NCBI RefSeq assembly: GCF_018919385.1
Contig: NZ_JAHLMF010000004.1
Span: forward strand, 62,001 to 126,000
Direction: 5' to 3'
Length of the DNA stretch: 64,000 bases
Origin: Geomonas diazotrophica
GTDB lineage: Bacteria; Desulfobacterota; Desulfuromonadia; Geobacterales; Geobacteraceae
In this document: one piece after another, positions 43,902-52,809 of the stretch
How positions within the stretch are numbered: position 1 is the first letter of the stretch
Layout: each line of letters starts with the position of its first letter
Made by a program: the position numbers and the translations under genes
The notes under the pieces: generated by a model
Database searches by the model: none
Seen by the model: only the letters and a program-made list of their open reading frames with translations
What the model was told of the DNA's origin: nothing

Positions 43902-46900
43902 TCAGCGCTCCTGGATGTGCATGATCCGCTTCACCGGCTTGTTGGCGCTCTTGCTGACCACGGGGAAGGCGTCGGCCGGCGGCTTGCCGGTCATCGGGGT
44001 CGTGGTGCGCCGCATCAGACGCGATGCCCCGCTGCCGAAGGCCTGGGCCAGGTCGACCTCCTTGAATTCGCCTGTGGAGAGCTGGATCAGCGCCTTGCCT
44101 GCCAATGCGGCGTCGCTGGGCCTGCCGCCGGTATCGTAGCCAAGGGCCCAGAGGAAGGAGTTCCCGCCGAATCCGCAGGCATCCGAGGTCGGCTCGAAGG
44201 TGGTCACGAAGACGGTGCCGTTGGTCAGGGTGACCGCGTCGGAGACCACACGCTCGGCGCCGAAGGCGGTTGTGGAGGCGTCCAGCTGGATCTTCCAGCC
44301 GCCGGAGCCGACGCTGCTCGAGATGGAGGAGGACTGGTCGGTGACGTCCCCGAGGGCGACGGTGGTGCTGCAGCTCGCATCGTAGATGTTGCCCGGCAGG
44401 TTGCTGGTGTTGTAGCAGGGCTCCTTGACGCCGTAGATCCACCGGCGCGTCGAGTAGTCGTCGATGTCGGTGCCGGAGCGGTAATAGTACCTGCCGCTGC
44501 CGAAGTAAAGCCAGAGCTTTTTGTTCTTGCGGTCCTGGAGCCTGGCTATGGAGGTGACCACAGGGCCGGTCCCCTCGATGACCTTGCTCCAGGTCCAGTG
44601 GGCAGGGTCGGTGTCGTTGTGGGTGACGATCCTGATCACGCCGCCGTCGGTCCAGGTGGCCGGGGTGCCGGCGACCTTCTTGGTGTATCCGGCGAAGACG
44701 GCGTCATCCTGGTAGAATCCGTTGGCGCTGGAGTCCCAGCGGTCGGCGTCGATGGCACCGCCCATCATGGAGCCTGCGAACGCCTCCGCAATTTCGGTGT
44801 CGATGGCCCGGACCATCTCGCCGGTTTTCAGGTCGACCACGAAGAACTTCAGGTTCTGGTTGGAGCGCCCCTGGAACTGGTTGCCGTCGGTATCGATGGG
44901 GCCGGTGGGCCCGGATCCGAAGATGGCGAACCAGCGCCCGTTCTTGGCGCGGTCCCCTACCCTGACGATGGCCGGGCCGGTGGTGGCGAAGCCGAGGTCG
45001 TTGTCCGCCGCGCGGTTGAACTCCCACATCAGCGAGGGGTTCTTCGGGTCGCTCACGTCGAGAGCGAAATAGGTGGAGAAACCGAGCCCCTTGCTGGTAT
45101 CGGAAGGGTCGGTGCGCGGCGTCGGTACGCAGTTGCTGGTGGAGGGGGTGCCGCAGCTGGACGAGGAGGCGCCGCCGATCCCCATGGACCCGATCAGGAT
45201 GCTGCGCCAGGGGTTGGCGCTGCCGTCAAGCGAGTTGGCGCCGTCGACCACCGAGGTCAGCTTGGTGCAGTTCCAGTAGCTGGTGGCGTTGCAGCCGGAA
45301 ACGCCGCTGGGCGCGCCGATGCTGGCATCCAGCAGGAGGGTCGGGCCGTCCACGTAGTACAGATGGTTGTATTTCGGATCGCCGAAGTATTTCAGATACG
45401 GAAGGGCCTGTTTAGGGATGTAGGCCCACATCTCCTCGCCCAGGGCAGGGTCGGAGTTGGAGAGCTTGCTCAGGGTCGCCTTCTGGGTCCCGCTCGCTGT
45501 GACGTTCAAGAGGCCGAAGTTGAAGGCATGCAGCATCCCGTCGTTGCCCCCCACGTACACCATGCCGCGATTGTGGTAGTCGCTGGACTGGATGTAGGAG
45601 GTGTACGAGGTGTCGCTGTAACCGCTGGGAGGCTGCAGGTTGTAACCGTTCAGCCTGAGGTTCGACTGGATGCGCGGCGTGGACGAGATGATGTCACCCA
45701 GGCGCCAGACCCCGGAGCTTGCCACGTTGGTGCTCTTGTTGAGGATAGAGACGGTCCTGGAGCGGTAGCCGGTCTCCTCCAGCCCGTGCACGTAGTCGAT
45801 CAGGGTGGGCGCATCCGTGGTGGACACGTCCAGGTAGGACGCGAGGGTGTTGGCATTGTTCCCGCCGCCGGTATTGGGGAAGGTCGCCGACGAGAACTGG
45901 ATCAGCGAAGTCCCGTTGGTCGAGGTGTAGATCTTGCGCGGCCTGGCGCCGGTGCCGGTGAGCGGGCGTTGCCACAGCGTCTTGCCGGCGCGCCAGATAC
46001 TGAGCACATCGTCGCTGTCCTCCTTGGTCTCCGCGGTGTCCCCCGCCCCGTCGCCGTTGGTGTCCTGGGAGACGTAGGCATAGGTGACGTTGTCAGTAGG
46101 GTCGAAGCGGAAACTGACCACCTTGTCCGCGATCAGGTCGAAGGCGTTGTTCTGGTCGGTATCCTCCCTGATGGTGGAGCGGTTGACCTGCGGGTCGACG
46201 TAGTACCAAAGGTTCTGCATTTCACCGATCCAGCTCGCCTCTGTCTGGTTGTAGAAGACCTTCTTGGGATAGAACACCGCCTGCAGGATGTTGGCGCCGC
46301 TACCCTCGGAGTTGCTGAGGATCGACGCCGCGGTACCGGAGGAGGCGCCCGCCGCGATGCTCTCCAGGGCGGCCTTCAGCTCGGTTCTCAGTTGGGTCGG
46401 GTTGTTCGGGTTGTGCAGCGTAGTCCCGCCGTTCACCGCGGTCATGTTCATCTGCACGTATGGATCGCAGACGTTGGTCGTGCCGGTGCTGGACGGCGCG
46501 TTGTACACCACGTGGGTCTTGATGGTCTGGGCGTTCTCGCAGGCGGTGGCGCCGGTGCCGTGGCAGACCTGGCTCGGATCGAAGAGGTTGCGGTGATAGG
46601 CGAAGTAGCTCAGGTCGTGGATGTAGGGACTCCCCGCATAGCTGCCGCATACCCCGGAGGTGGAGCCGCTCTCGGCCAGCGTGTTCGGGTCCCTGAAGTA
46701 GCCGGAGCTGTCGGTGACCTTGTTCCTCATGGTGTCGTTCTTGTCCGCGGTGGATGTGCCGTCCGTGATCAGCATGACGTTGTTTTGCTGGCAGCGGAAC
46801 TGGATCGGGTTGTGGTTTGTGTAGTCATCCGTACCGGTCAGGGGCTCCTGGATGGCTGCCGTCGTCGGGGTGAACTTGGTCGAGTTCAGGGTCGCGGTAG

Positions 46901-48797
46901 TCGCGGTGGCATCCTTGACGAAGTAGGCGATGGCGTTGTAGAAGGCCTCGGCAAAGGGGGTCCACGAGACCGCCGGGATGCCGTCGATGGTGTTGATTAA
47001 GCCGGAACTGTGGTCGCCAACGGCTGTGCCGATGTGGTCGAGCACCTTGCTGGCGTCCTTGTTGGTGGCGGCCTGGCAGGTCCCTTCGCTCAAGCTGGAG
47101 AGGCAGTCCGAGTCGGTGCTGCACATCTTGTTCTGGTTGCCGGAGCAGAACTTGGGACAAGGCATGCCGACGGTGCTGCCACACTCGGTCGCCGAGCCGT
47201 AGTTATTGAAGCTCATGACCCCAAAACGGATGCTGCTGGCGAAGTCATTGATGAGGCCGGTCGGGGCCGACGAGACCCCCACCTTTCCGTAGAAGGGGTT
47301 GTTACAGGTCTGGGGGACGCAGGTCCCCGGCGAGGTGCAGTCGGAATTGCTGGTGCAAGTGGTGGCCGGTGCGTTGGAGCAGACCTTGGTGGAGCAGTCC
47401 GCATCTGTGGAGCAGGTGGTCGTGGTCCTGCGGGAGCAGTAACCAGGTTTGCCTGCGGGGCCGACCGGGGAGCCGATGGCGCGCACCCCGGCATCCATCA
47501 GTACCGACGGGATGTTGCCGCTGGTGGGGATGACCGAGGAGGGGTCGGTCACTTCCGCGAAGTTCTGCCCCATGCAGTAGTGCAGGATCTCGTTCTTGAC
47601 GCAGGTATCGCCGTCGTTCAACCACTTGTCGCTGTTGTTCCTCCAGCATTTCCCCATGAAGCCGGTGGTGTCAGAACTGGTGCCGATATAGGGCGCGACC
47701 GGAGCCGAATGGGTTGCCGCGCTGGTGCAGATGTAGTTGCCGCTGGACTCGTCGGTGAGAGCCGCCGGTGCGATCGGGGTCTTCGGGTCCGAGTAGACGT
47801 TGGCACAGGCCGTCTGCAGGGAGTTGACGCTCACACCCTGCCAGATATCACCGCCGGTCCTGATATTGTCCTTGATCTTCCAGCATGCCTGCTGGGTGTG
47901 GTTGATAGTGGCCAGCGCGTTGTCCGCGTTGGTGGTGTCCAGACAGTTCTTGGTATCGGTGCTGGCCTGACCGTAGTTGCCGTTACTCCAGTTGTAGACC
48001 GCGCACTGGCAGTCGGACTGGTTGTAGGTCCCCTCGAAGATCTCGATGCGGGTCCCCCCCCCCTGGGTGCTCGGGTCATAGTTCGGCTCGACCGCGGTGG
48101 GACCGCGGACCGCGAAGGAAAGGCCGGAGATGGCCGGCACCACCTTGACGAAACGCCGGCCGACACACCCCCTGGTCTCGCCTTGCAGCAGGCTGCTTCC
48201 GGAGACGTACTTCCCGCCGGTCAGGATCTTCTTCTCGATGTCGAATTTGGAGGCAGCAAGCCAGTTCAGGAACTTTCCGCTGGCGATGAAGGTGTCGATC
48301 ACCCTGGTGGGAGGCGTTACGGTATTGTCGCCGGACATGGCTATGTAGACGTAGCTGGTCCGGTAGATGCCGGTGCCGGTGGTCGTGGGTACCCCGGTAT
48401 TGATCTCCACGAACTTCCCGCCCGAATACTGGTAGACGGGATAGGTGAAGGTGCCGTCGCTGTTGAGCTTGCTGAAGTACCCCTCGTAGTCCTTGGTGTC
48501 GTCGTAGGTGTTATCGAAGCAATAGGATGAGGAGACCGTCGCGGACCCCGCCCCGGTGCCGCAGGTGTAGGTCGGGGCAGCCGATGTCGATCCCGCGATG
48601 TAGCCGAGGTCGTACATACTCGCGGAGTTGTCGATCATGAGCAACAGGTTCGGCTTGATCCCGCCGGTGATGAAGGGAGGGGTGATGCACCAGTTGTCGC
48701 CCGGATCGGCAGCGAGCGCCGCGCCGGGTAAAAGCATGGCAGTGAGGATCAGTAGCGGCAAGTTCTTGATCAAGAGCCTGTTCAGAGTCTTTCCCAT
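43902..48797 (-). CDS. pilY1: Type IV pilus tip adhesin PilY1-like protein
   Basis: A large secreted tip protein that primes pili and aids adhesion. From the ATG encoding MGKTLNRLLI (GAGGTG six bases before) it has 1631 residues. The signal peptide ends near GAALA. A von Willebrand factor A-like N-terminal domain is marked by the metal site DNSAS (56-60). The centre has cysteine-rich inserts with repeated CSTDADC, CTSNSDC and CSTDSDC. The C-terminal beta-propeller has the PilY1 hallmark VYVGGNDGMLHAFNFG and Ca-loop-like DTDGNQFQ. The usual PilY1 length is about 1160 residues, so the inserts make this one large. Confidence 0.93.
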   Translation of the reverse strand: MGKTLNRLLIKNLPLLILTAMLLPGAALAADPGDNWCITPPFITGGIKPNLLLMIDNSASMYDLGYIAGSTSAAPTYTCGTGAGSATVSSSYCFDNTYDDTKDYEGYFSKLNSDGTFTYPVYQYSGGKFVEINTGVPTTTGTGIYRTSYVYIAMSGDNTVTPPTRVIDTFIASGKFLNWLAASKFDIEKKILTGGKYVSGSSLLQGETRGCVGRRFVKVVPAISGLSFAVRGPTAVEPNYDPSTQGGGTRIEIFEGTYNQSDCQCAVYNWSNGNYGQASTDTKNCLDTTNADNALATINHTQQACWKIKDNIRTGGDIWQGVSVNSLQTACANVYSDPKTPIAPAALTDESSGNYICTSAATHSAPVAPYIGTSSDTTGFMGKCWRNNSDKWLNDGDTCVKNEILHYCMGQNFAEVTDPSSVIPTSGNIPSVLMDAGVRAIGSPVGPAGKPGYCSRRTTTTCSTDADCSTKVCSNAPATTCTSNSDCTSPGTCVPQTCNNPFYGKVGVSSAPTGLINDFASSIRFGVMSFNNYGSATECGSTVGMPCPKFCSGNQNKMCSTDSDCLSSLSEGTCQAATNKDASKVLDHIGTAVGDHSSGLINTIDGIPAVSWTPFAEAFYNAIAYFVKDATATTATLNSTKFTPTTAAIQEPLTGTDDYTNHNPIQFRCQQNNVMLITDGTSTADKNDTMRNKVTDSSGYFRDPNTLAESGSTSGVCGSYAGSPYIHDLSYFAYHRNLFDPSQVCHGTGATACENAQTIKTHVVYNAPSSTGTTNVCDPYVQMNMTAVNGGTTLHNPNNPTQLRTELKAALESIAAGASSGTAASILSNSEGSGANILQAVFYPKKVFYNQTEASWIGEMQNLWYYVDPQVNRSTIREDTDQNNAFDLIADKVVSFRFDPTDNVTYAYVSQDTNGDGAGDTAETKEDSDDVLSIWRAGKTLWQRPLTGTGARPRKIYTSTNGTSLIQFSSATFPNTGGGNNANTLASYLDVSTTDAPTLIDYVHGLEETGYRSRTVSILNKSTNVASSGVWRLGDIISSTPRIQSNLRLNGYNLQPPSGYSDTSYTSYIQSSDYHNRGMVYVGGNDGMLHAFNFGLLNVTASGTQKATLSKLSNSDPALGEEMWAYIPKQALPYLKYFGDPKYNHLYYVDGPTLLLDASIGAPSGVSGCNATSYWNCTKLTSVVDGANSLDGSANPWRSILIGSMGIGGASSSSCGTPSTSNCVPTPRTDPSDTSKGLGFSTYFALDVSDPKNPSLMWEFNRAADNDLGFATTGPAIVRVGDRAKNGRWFAIFGSGPTGPIDTDGNQFQGRSNQNLKFFVVDLKTGEMVRAIDTEIAEAFAGSMMGGAIDADRWDSSANGFYQDDAVFAGYTKKVAGTPATWTDGGVIRIVTHNDTDPAHWTWSKVIEGTGPVVTSIARLQDRKNKKLWLYFGSGRYYYRSGTDIDDYSTRRWIYGVKEPCYNTSNLPGNIYDASCSTTVALGDVTDQSSSISSSVGSGGWKIQLDASTTAFGAERVVSDAVTLTNGTVFVTTFEPTSDACGFGGNSFLWALGYDTGGRPSDAALAGKALIQLSTGEFKEVDLAQAFGSGASRLMRRTTTPMTGKPPADAFPVVSKSANKPVKRIMHIQER

Positions 48798-48860
48798 TGA
48801 ACACCTCGTATAGATGGGCATGAAAGCTTCAGTCGAAGTCGGACGAAAATTCACGGTCGG

Positions 48861-49655
48861 TTACCTCGCCAGCAGTTCCCGCATAGCGGCGGCATCCTTG
48901 TACCCTACCAAAATCTTCCCGTCTGGCAAAACCAGCGTCGGCGTCGAGACAATCCCGTTCGACTCGGCGAACTTGATGGTCTCCTCCACCGGCTTTCTGG
49001 CGTCCTTATCGGTAGCGGTGGGCAATGGCTCGCCGGCGAACGATTTCTCCAGGAGTTCCAGGGAACCCTGCGCCAGGATCACCCGCGACTTGTCGTACGC
49101 CTTGGGATGCATCTTCAGGGGGTAGAGCTTGATGTAGATGGCGAGGTCGGGCTCCAGGGCCGCCAGCTTCTTCAGCTCGACGTGGGCCTTGGCGCAGTAG
49201 GGGCACTCGGGGTCGGTGAAAACGAACAGCTTCTTTTTCCCCTTCGGGTTCCCGAGGATGAGCGCGTCGGCGGTGGTGAGGGTGGCCGGATCGAGACGCT
49301 CCTTGCGCTCCGTTTTCGCCTGCTGGGCCGAGCCCCCCACCGGCTGCCTGGAGGCGATGTCGAAGACCTGGCCGGCGATGATGTGCTTTTTGCCGTAGTC
49401 GAGATAGGCGACCCCGGTTTTGCCGGCCTGCTCGAAGGTCACCTCGTACAGCCCGCGCACCGGCGCCGGCTTCACATCCTTGACCGGCCCGATCTCCTTC
49501 AGGAGACCGCTCGCCTCCTGGAGCGTGATGGAGTGGCAGGAGGCGCAGTCCCCGCTGCATCCTTCCGACATGGCGAAGGCGGGTGCGGCAATGGCGATAG
49601 CGACCAGGGTGAAGCAGGCTGCAAAGAGACGGGTGAGATTTTTCGCGAAGGACAT
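48861..49655 (-). CDS. DsbC-like disulfide isomerase with a c-type haem motif
   Basis: 264 residues, exported (signal to about residue 28). The mature start contains CSGDCASCH, so CASCH at 37-41 is a possible single-haem site. A DsbC-type dimerisation domain follows (LLKEIGPVKDVKPAPVRGLY, VAYLDYGKKHIIAGQVFD), then a thioredoxin domain with the active site FTDPECPYCAKAH (CPYC at 151-154) and cis-proline loop VSTPTLVLPDGK. It precedes pilY1, whose many cysteines are plausible substrates. The sigma-54 promoter in front controls both. Confidence 0.9.
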   Translation of the reverse strand: MSFAKNLTRLFAACFTLVAIAIAAPAFAMSEGCSGDCASCHSITLQEASGLLKEIGPVKDVKPAPVRGLYEVTFEQAGKTGVAYLDYGKKHIIAGQVFDIASRQPVGGSAQQAKTERKERLDPATLTTADALILGNPKGKKKLFVFTDPECPYCAKAHVELKKLAALEPDLAIYIKLYPLKMHPKAYDKSRVILAQGSLELLEKSFAGEPLPTATDKDARKPVEETIKFAESNGIVSTPTLVLPDGKILVGYKDAAAMRELLAR

Positions 49656-49695
49656 TCAGCTACCTCATGGGTGATTTCGTTGCTCGGGAAAGGTG

Positions 49696-49712
49696 AGCAA
49701 CAACCGTGCCTT
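49696..49712 (-). promoter_or_regulatory. Sigma-54 promoter of the dsbC-like/pilY1 operon
   Basis: The minus strand reads AAGGCACGGTTGTTGCT: GG and GC are ten bases apart, and the segment matches nearly every position of TGGCACG-N4-TTGCW. The expected start point leaves about 30 bases of leader before the dsbC-like ATG. A sigma-54 activator gene lies just upstream. Confidence 0.82.
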
Positions 49713-49834
49713 GGCCTCCACCGCGGCGCGGAAGCATCTGTTTCGGCGTCAATACGGTTAGTTGTGGCATACCATAGCACGGGGATACAGCAAAAAACTA
49801 CGCATTTTTTTCATAGCAGAAGCACCTACCCCGC

Positions 49835-49859
49835 AAAAAATTGGCACCTTTTCGGTGCC
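49835..49859 (-). terminator. Terminator after the NtrC-type regulator gene
   Basis: On the minus strand, GGCACC, loop GAAAA, GGTGCC, AA, then six T residues, 16 bases after the stop codon. It isolates the regulator gene from the sigma-54 operon. Confidence 0.88.
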
Positions 49860-49874
49860 GAGGTCCGCCGGGTG

Positions 49875-51242
49875 CTAGCCGAGGTCGTACTCCTTGAGCT
49901 TGTACAGCAGGGCCCGGTGGCTGATCTCCAGGAGCCGCGCCGCGTGGGTCCGGTTCCCCGCCGTTTGTTCCAGCGCGCGCACGATCAGTTGCCGCTCCAG
50001 CGCCTCCGCCCCCTTCTTTATCGAGAGGGAGTCGACCAAGTCCCCTCCCCTGGCCTCCAGCCCCGCTCCCCTGCGCACCGCCTCCGGCAGGCAGGCAAGC
50101 CCCAGCGTGCCACCATCGCAGAGCACCAGCCCGCGTTCGATGCAGTTCTCCAGTTCTCTCACGTTACCCGGCCAGCCGTAGCGCACCAAGGCCTGCAACG
50201 CCTCGGGCGTGGGGCGCACCCCCGGCATCCCCATGCGCTCTCCGTGCTTCTCCAGGAAGTGGTCCACCAAGAGGGGGACGTCCTCCACGCGCTCCCGCAG
50301 GGGCGGCAGGGACAGGGCGAAGACGTTGATGCGGAAATAGAGATCCTCGCGGAACCTTCCTGCCGCGACTTCCCCGGCCAGGTCCCTGCTGGTGGCGGAT
50401 ACCACCCTGACATCGACCTTTTGCGCGGCGGAAGCGCCGAGCCGTCGGATCTCCTCCTCCTGCAGCACCCGCAGCAGCTTGACCTGCAGCGAAAGCGGAA
50501 GCTCCCCTATCTCGTCCAGGAAAAGGGTGCCGCCGTTCGCCTCTTCGAAGAGGCCGATCTTGTCGTGGCCAGCATCGGTGAAGGCCCCCTTGACGTGCCC
50601 GAAGAGCTCGCTCTCCAGCAGGGCGGCGGGGATGGCGCCGCAGTTCACGGCGACGAAGGGGCCCTGGCGGCGCACGCCGCAGTTGTGCAGCGCCCGCGCC
50701 ACGAGTTCCTTGCCCGTTCCTGACTCCCCCTGGATCAGGACGGTGGTCTTGTGCTCGGAGAGCTTCTTGACCAGCTCCATGATCTCCGCCATCCGGGCGT
50801 TTCTGCTTATGATGTCGGGGAAGGCGCGTCCCCGCACCGCGTCGCGCAGCCTGCGGTTCTCGTCCTTTAGCCGCTCCCGCTCCTCCGCCTTTTTCAGCAC
50901 CAGCGAGATCTCGTCGCTGTTGAAGGGTTTGGAGATGTAATCGTAGGCACCAAGTTTCATGCACTCGATGGCATCGTCGACGGTGCCGTAGGCGGACATC
51001 ATGATGATGGTGGCGCCGATGCCGGATTCGTTGCAGGCAGTCAGGAATTTTTTGCCGTCCATGACCGGCATGCGGATGTCGCACAGGATGAAGGCGTAGC
51101 CTCCCTCGCGCGCCTTGGCCAGGGCGTCCGCGCCGTCTGCGGACTGCTCCACCAGGTAACCCTGCTTTTTCAAGAGGACCTGGAGCATGTGACGCAGGTT
51201 CGCCTCGTCGTCCACCACCAGGATTTTCTTTTTCTCGCTCAA
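49875..51242 (-). CDS. NtrC-family sigma-54-dependent response regulator (PilR-like by context)
   Basis: 455 residues. Receiver domain (1-120) with the acidic pocket DDE (11-13), phospho-acceptor aspartate in CDIRMPVMDG (about 55) and the lysine of YISKPF. AAA+ domain: Walker A GESGTGKE near 170, then KGAFTDAGHDKIGLFEEANG, where the sigma-54 contact loop reads GAFTDA in place of GAFTGA, and GGTLFLDEIGELP. C-terminal Fis-type helix-turn-helix: NRTHAARLLEISHRALLYKL. Gene order with a sensor kinase and pilD upstream, and a sigma-54 pil promoter downstream, argues for a pilus role, but the symbol pilR is not proven. Confidence 0.93.
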   Translation of the reverse strand: MSEKKKILVVDDEANLRHMLQVLLKKQGYLVEQSADGADALAKAREGGYAFILCDIRMPVMDGKKFLTACNESGIGATIIMMSAYGTVDDAIECMKLGAYDYISKPFNSDEISLVLKKAEERERLKDENRRLRDAVRGRAFPDIISRNARMAEIMELVKKLSEHKTTVLIQGESGTGKELVARALHNCGVRRQGPFVAVNCGAIPAALLESELFGHVKGAFTDAGHDKIGLFEEANGGTLFLDEIGELPLSLQVKLLRVLQEEEIRRLGASAAQKVDVRVVSATSRDLAGEVAAGRFREDLYFRINVFALSLPPLRERVEDVPLLVDHFLEKHGERMGMPGVRPTPEALQALVRYGWPGNVRELENCIERGLVLCDGGTLGLACLPEAVRRGAGLEARGGDLVDSLSIKKGAEALERQLIVRALEQTAGNRTHAARLLEISHRALLYKLKEYDLG

Positions 51243-51254
51243 AACGTGCTCCTT

Positions 51255-51290
51255 GTCGGACTGGTCGGGCTGGTCGGACTGGCCGGAATG
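51255..51290. repeat. Array of GTCGGACTG nonamers between regulator and kinase genes
   Basis: Four consecutive nine-base words: GTCGGACTG, GTCGGGCTG, GTCGGACTG, GCCGGAATG. They lie between the kinase stop and the regulator start. No inverted partner is seen. Resembles in style the six- and seven-base arrays elsewhere in the window. Confidence 0.75.
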
Positions 51291-51323
51291 CTGAAAAAGC
51301 CGCCAACTGCCAGCAGCAAGCCC

Positions 51324-52799
51324 CTACCCCCTAGCCCCCTGTCCACTGGCCGGCAGCGTCAGGGTGAAGCGGCTCCCCTTCCCTAGCTCGCTCTGCACGC
51401 CGAGCCTGCCACCACAGGACTCGGCTATCCGCGCTGCGATCGCCAGCCCCAGACCGGTCCCCTTCCCGGGCTCCTTGGTGGTGAAAAACGGATCGAAAAC
51501 CTTGCTCAGCAGCTCCGGAGGCATCCCCTCGCCGTTGTCCGCCACCTCGATGACCACTTCGGCTCCGGAGCGCCTCCCCTTTAGCCACAGGTTGCCCCCC
51601 TTCGGCATTGCGTCCCGCGCGTTCACGATGAGGTTGATCAGCAACTGTTCGAGCTGGTGCGGGTCGGCGTGCACTGCGGCAAGCCCGTCTTCGACCTCGA
51701 CGGATACCTCGAGGTGCTTCAGCACGCCCTGGCCTGCCAGCAGTTCCACCACCTTTTCCAACAGGGTGCGTATCTCCACTTCCTCCCACTGCACACGCTT
51801 GGGACGGGCGTAATCCAAAAGCCCCCGCACGATGCGGTCGATACGCCTTGACTCCTCATCGATGCGGCGCAGGTAGTCGGACTTTTCCGGGTCGGCGGCC
51901 AGCTCATCGGCGAGGATGGTGCCGTACCCCATGATCGCGGCAAGGGGCGTGCCGATCTCGTGCGCCATCCCGGCAGCCAGGAGCCCGACGGAGGCCATCT
52001 TTTCGGAACGAACCGCCTCGTTTCTCGCCTCGACCAGCTCCTTGTTGGCCCACTTCAGCGAGGCGACCTTCTCCTCGACCTCCACCCTCTTCTCCCGAAG
52101 CGCAACCATCATGCTGTTGAACCCGTCCGAGAGCTCGGCGACCTCGGAGCTCCCCGCCACGTTGACGGAAACACCGAGATCCCCCGCGGTGATGCGACGG
52201 GTGGCCGAGAGAAGACGCTTGATGGGCGAGACCACGGTGCGGGACAGCAGGTAGGATCCGAAAACGAGGAGCAACAGGAAGTCCAGGGCGAAGTAGGCGA
52301 GGAACAGGTGCCTGGACGTGGACAGCCGATCCTGGACCGGTTGCAGCGACAGCGTGAGGCGCGCGGCCCCGACCACCTTCCCCTGCTGCACGATGGCGAC
52401 GTAGCAGCGGCCGCTCGTCTTGTCCGGGGAGATCTGGAAAAAGGACCGCCCGCTGGCCAGGACAGCGAGAAGGTTGCTATCCGTATCGCTGCCGTCGGCA
52501 ACCGCGTAGAGCCGCCGCCCCCCCTGGTCGACCACCACCAGCCCGGCGAAACTCCGGTCGCGTCTCAGCTGCTCGAGATACTGCACTACCTGGCTTTCGG
52601 GGTCCGGCGGGGCCAAGGGACGCGGCAGGGCCGACACGATGGCGGCCAGGAGCTGCTTGGCGTCCTCTCCCTTCTGGGCCAGGAGGTCGTTTTCGGAGGT
52701 TTTGAAGGAGATCAGAGAGAGGAGGGCCCAGGTGAGCACGAGCAGCATGCTCAGGGCGGAGAGGATGTAGAAAGTGAGGCTGAACCGGAATGGTCTCAT
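51324..52799 (-). CDS. Membrane sensor histidine kinase with HAMP domain
   Basis: 491 residues. First membrane helix at 7-30 (FYILSALSMLLVLTWALLSL), a periplasmic sensor part of about 140 residues, second helix (LFLAYFALDFLLLLVFGSYL), then HAMP (SPIKRLLSATRRITAGDLGV), a dimerisation helix with phospho-acceptor histidine in GMAHEIGTPLAAI (about 279), and an HATPase domain with NLIVNARDAMPKGG, DNGEGMPPELL and GTGLGLAIA. It is 80 bp upstream of the response regulator gene and the two are a natural pair. The ligand is unknown. Confidence 0.94.
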   Translation of the reverse strand: MRPFRFSLTFYILSALSMLLVLTWALLSLISFKTSENDLLAQKGEDAKQLLAAIVSALPRPLAPPDPESQVVQYLEQLRRDRSFAGLVVVDQGGRRLYAVADGSDTDSNLLAVLASGRSFFQISPDKTSGRCYVAIVQQGKVVGAARLTLSLQPVQDRLSTSRHLFLAYFALDFLLLLVFGSYLLSRTVVSPIKRLLSATRRITAGDLGVSVNVAGSSEVAELSDGFNSMMVALREKRVEVEEKVASLKWANKELVEARNEAVRSEKMASVGLLAAGMAHEIGTPLAAIMGYGTILADELAADPEKSDYLRRIDEESRRIDRIVRGLLDYARPKRVQWEEVEIRTLLEKVVELLAGQGVLKHLEVSVEVEDGLAAVHADPHQLEQLLINLIVNARDAMPKGGNLWLKGRRSGAEVVIEVADNGEGMPPELLSKVFDPFFTTKEPGKGTGLGLAIAARIAESCGGRLGVQSELGKGSRFTLTLPASGQGARG

Positions 52800-52809
52800 A
52801 GCCGCCGCT

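Noticed and set aside
43230-47000. Long plus-strand reading frame opposite pilY1 (1256 codons)
   Set aside because: It is antisense to the clear pilY1 gene and has GC-rich low-meaning text (Gly/Val/Asp/His-rich) typical of codon shadows.
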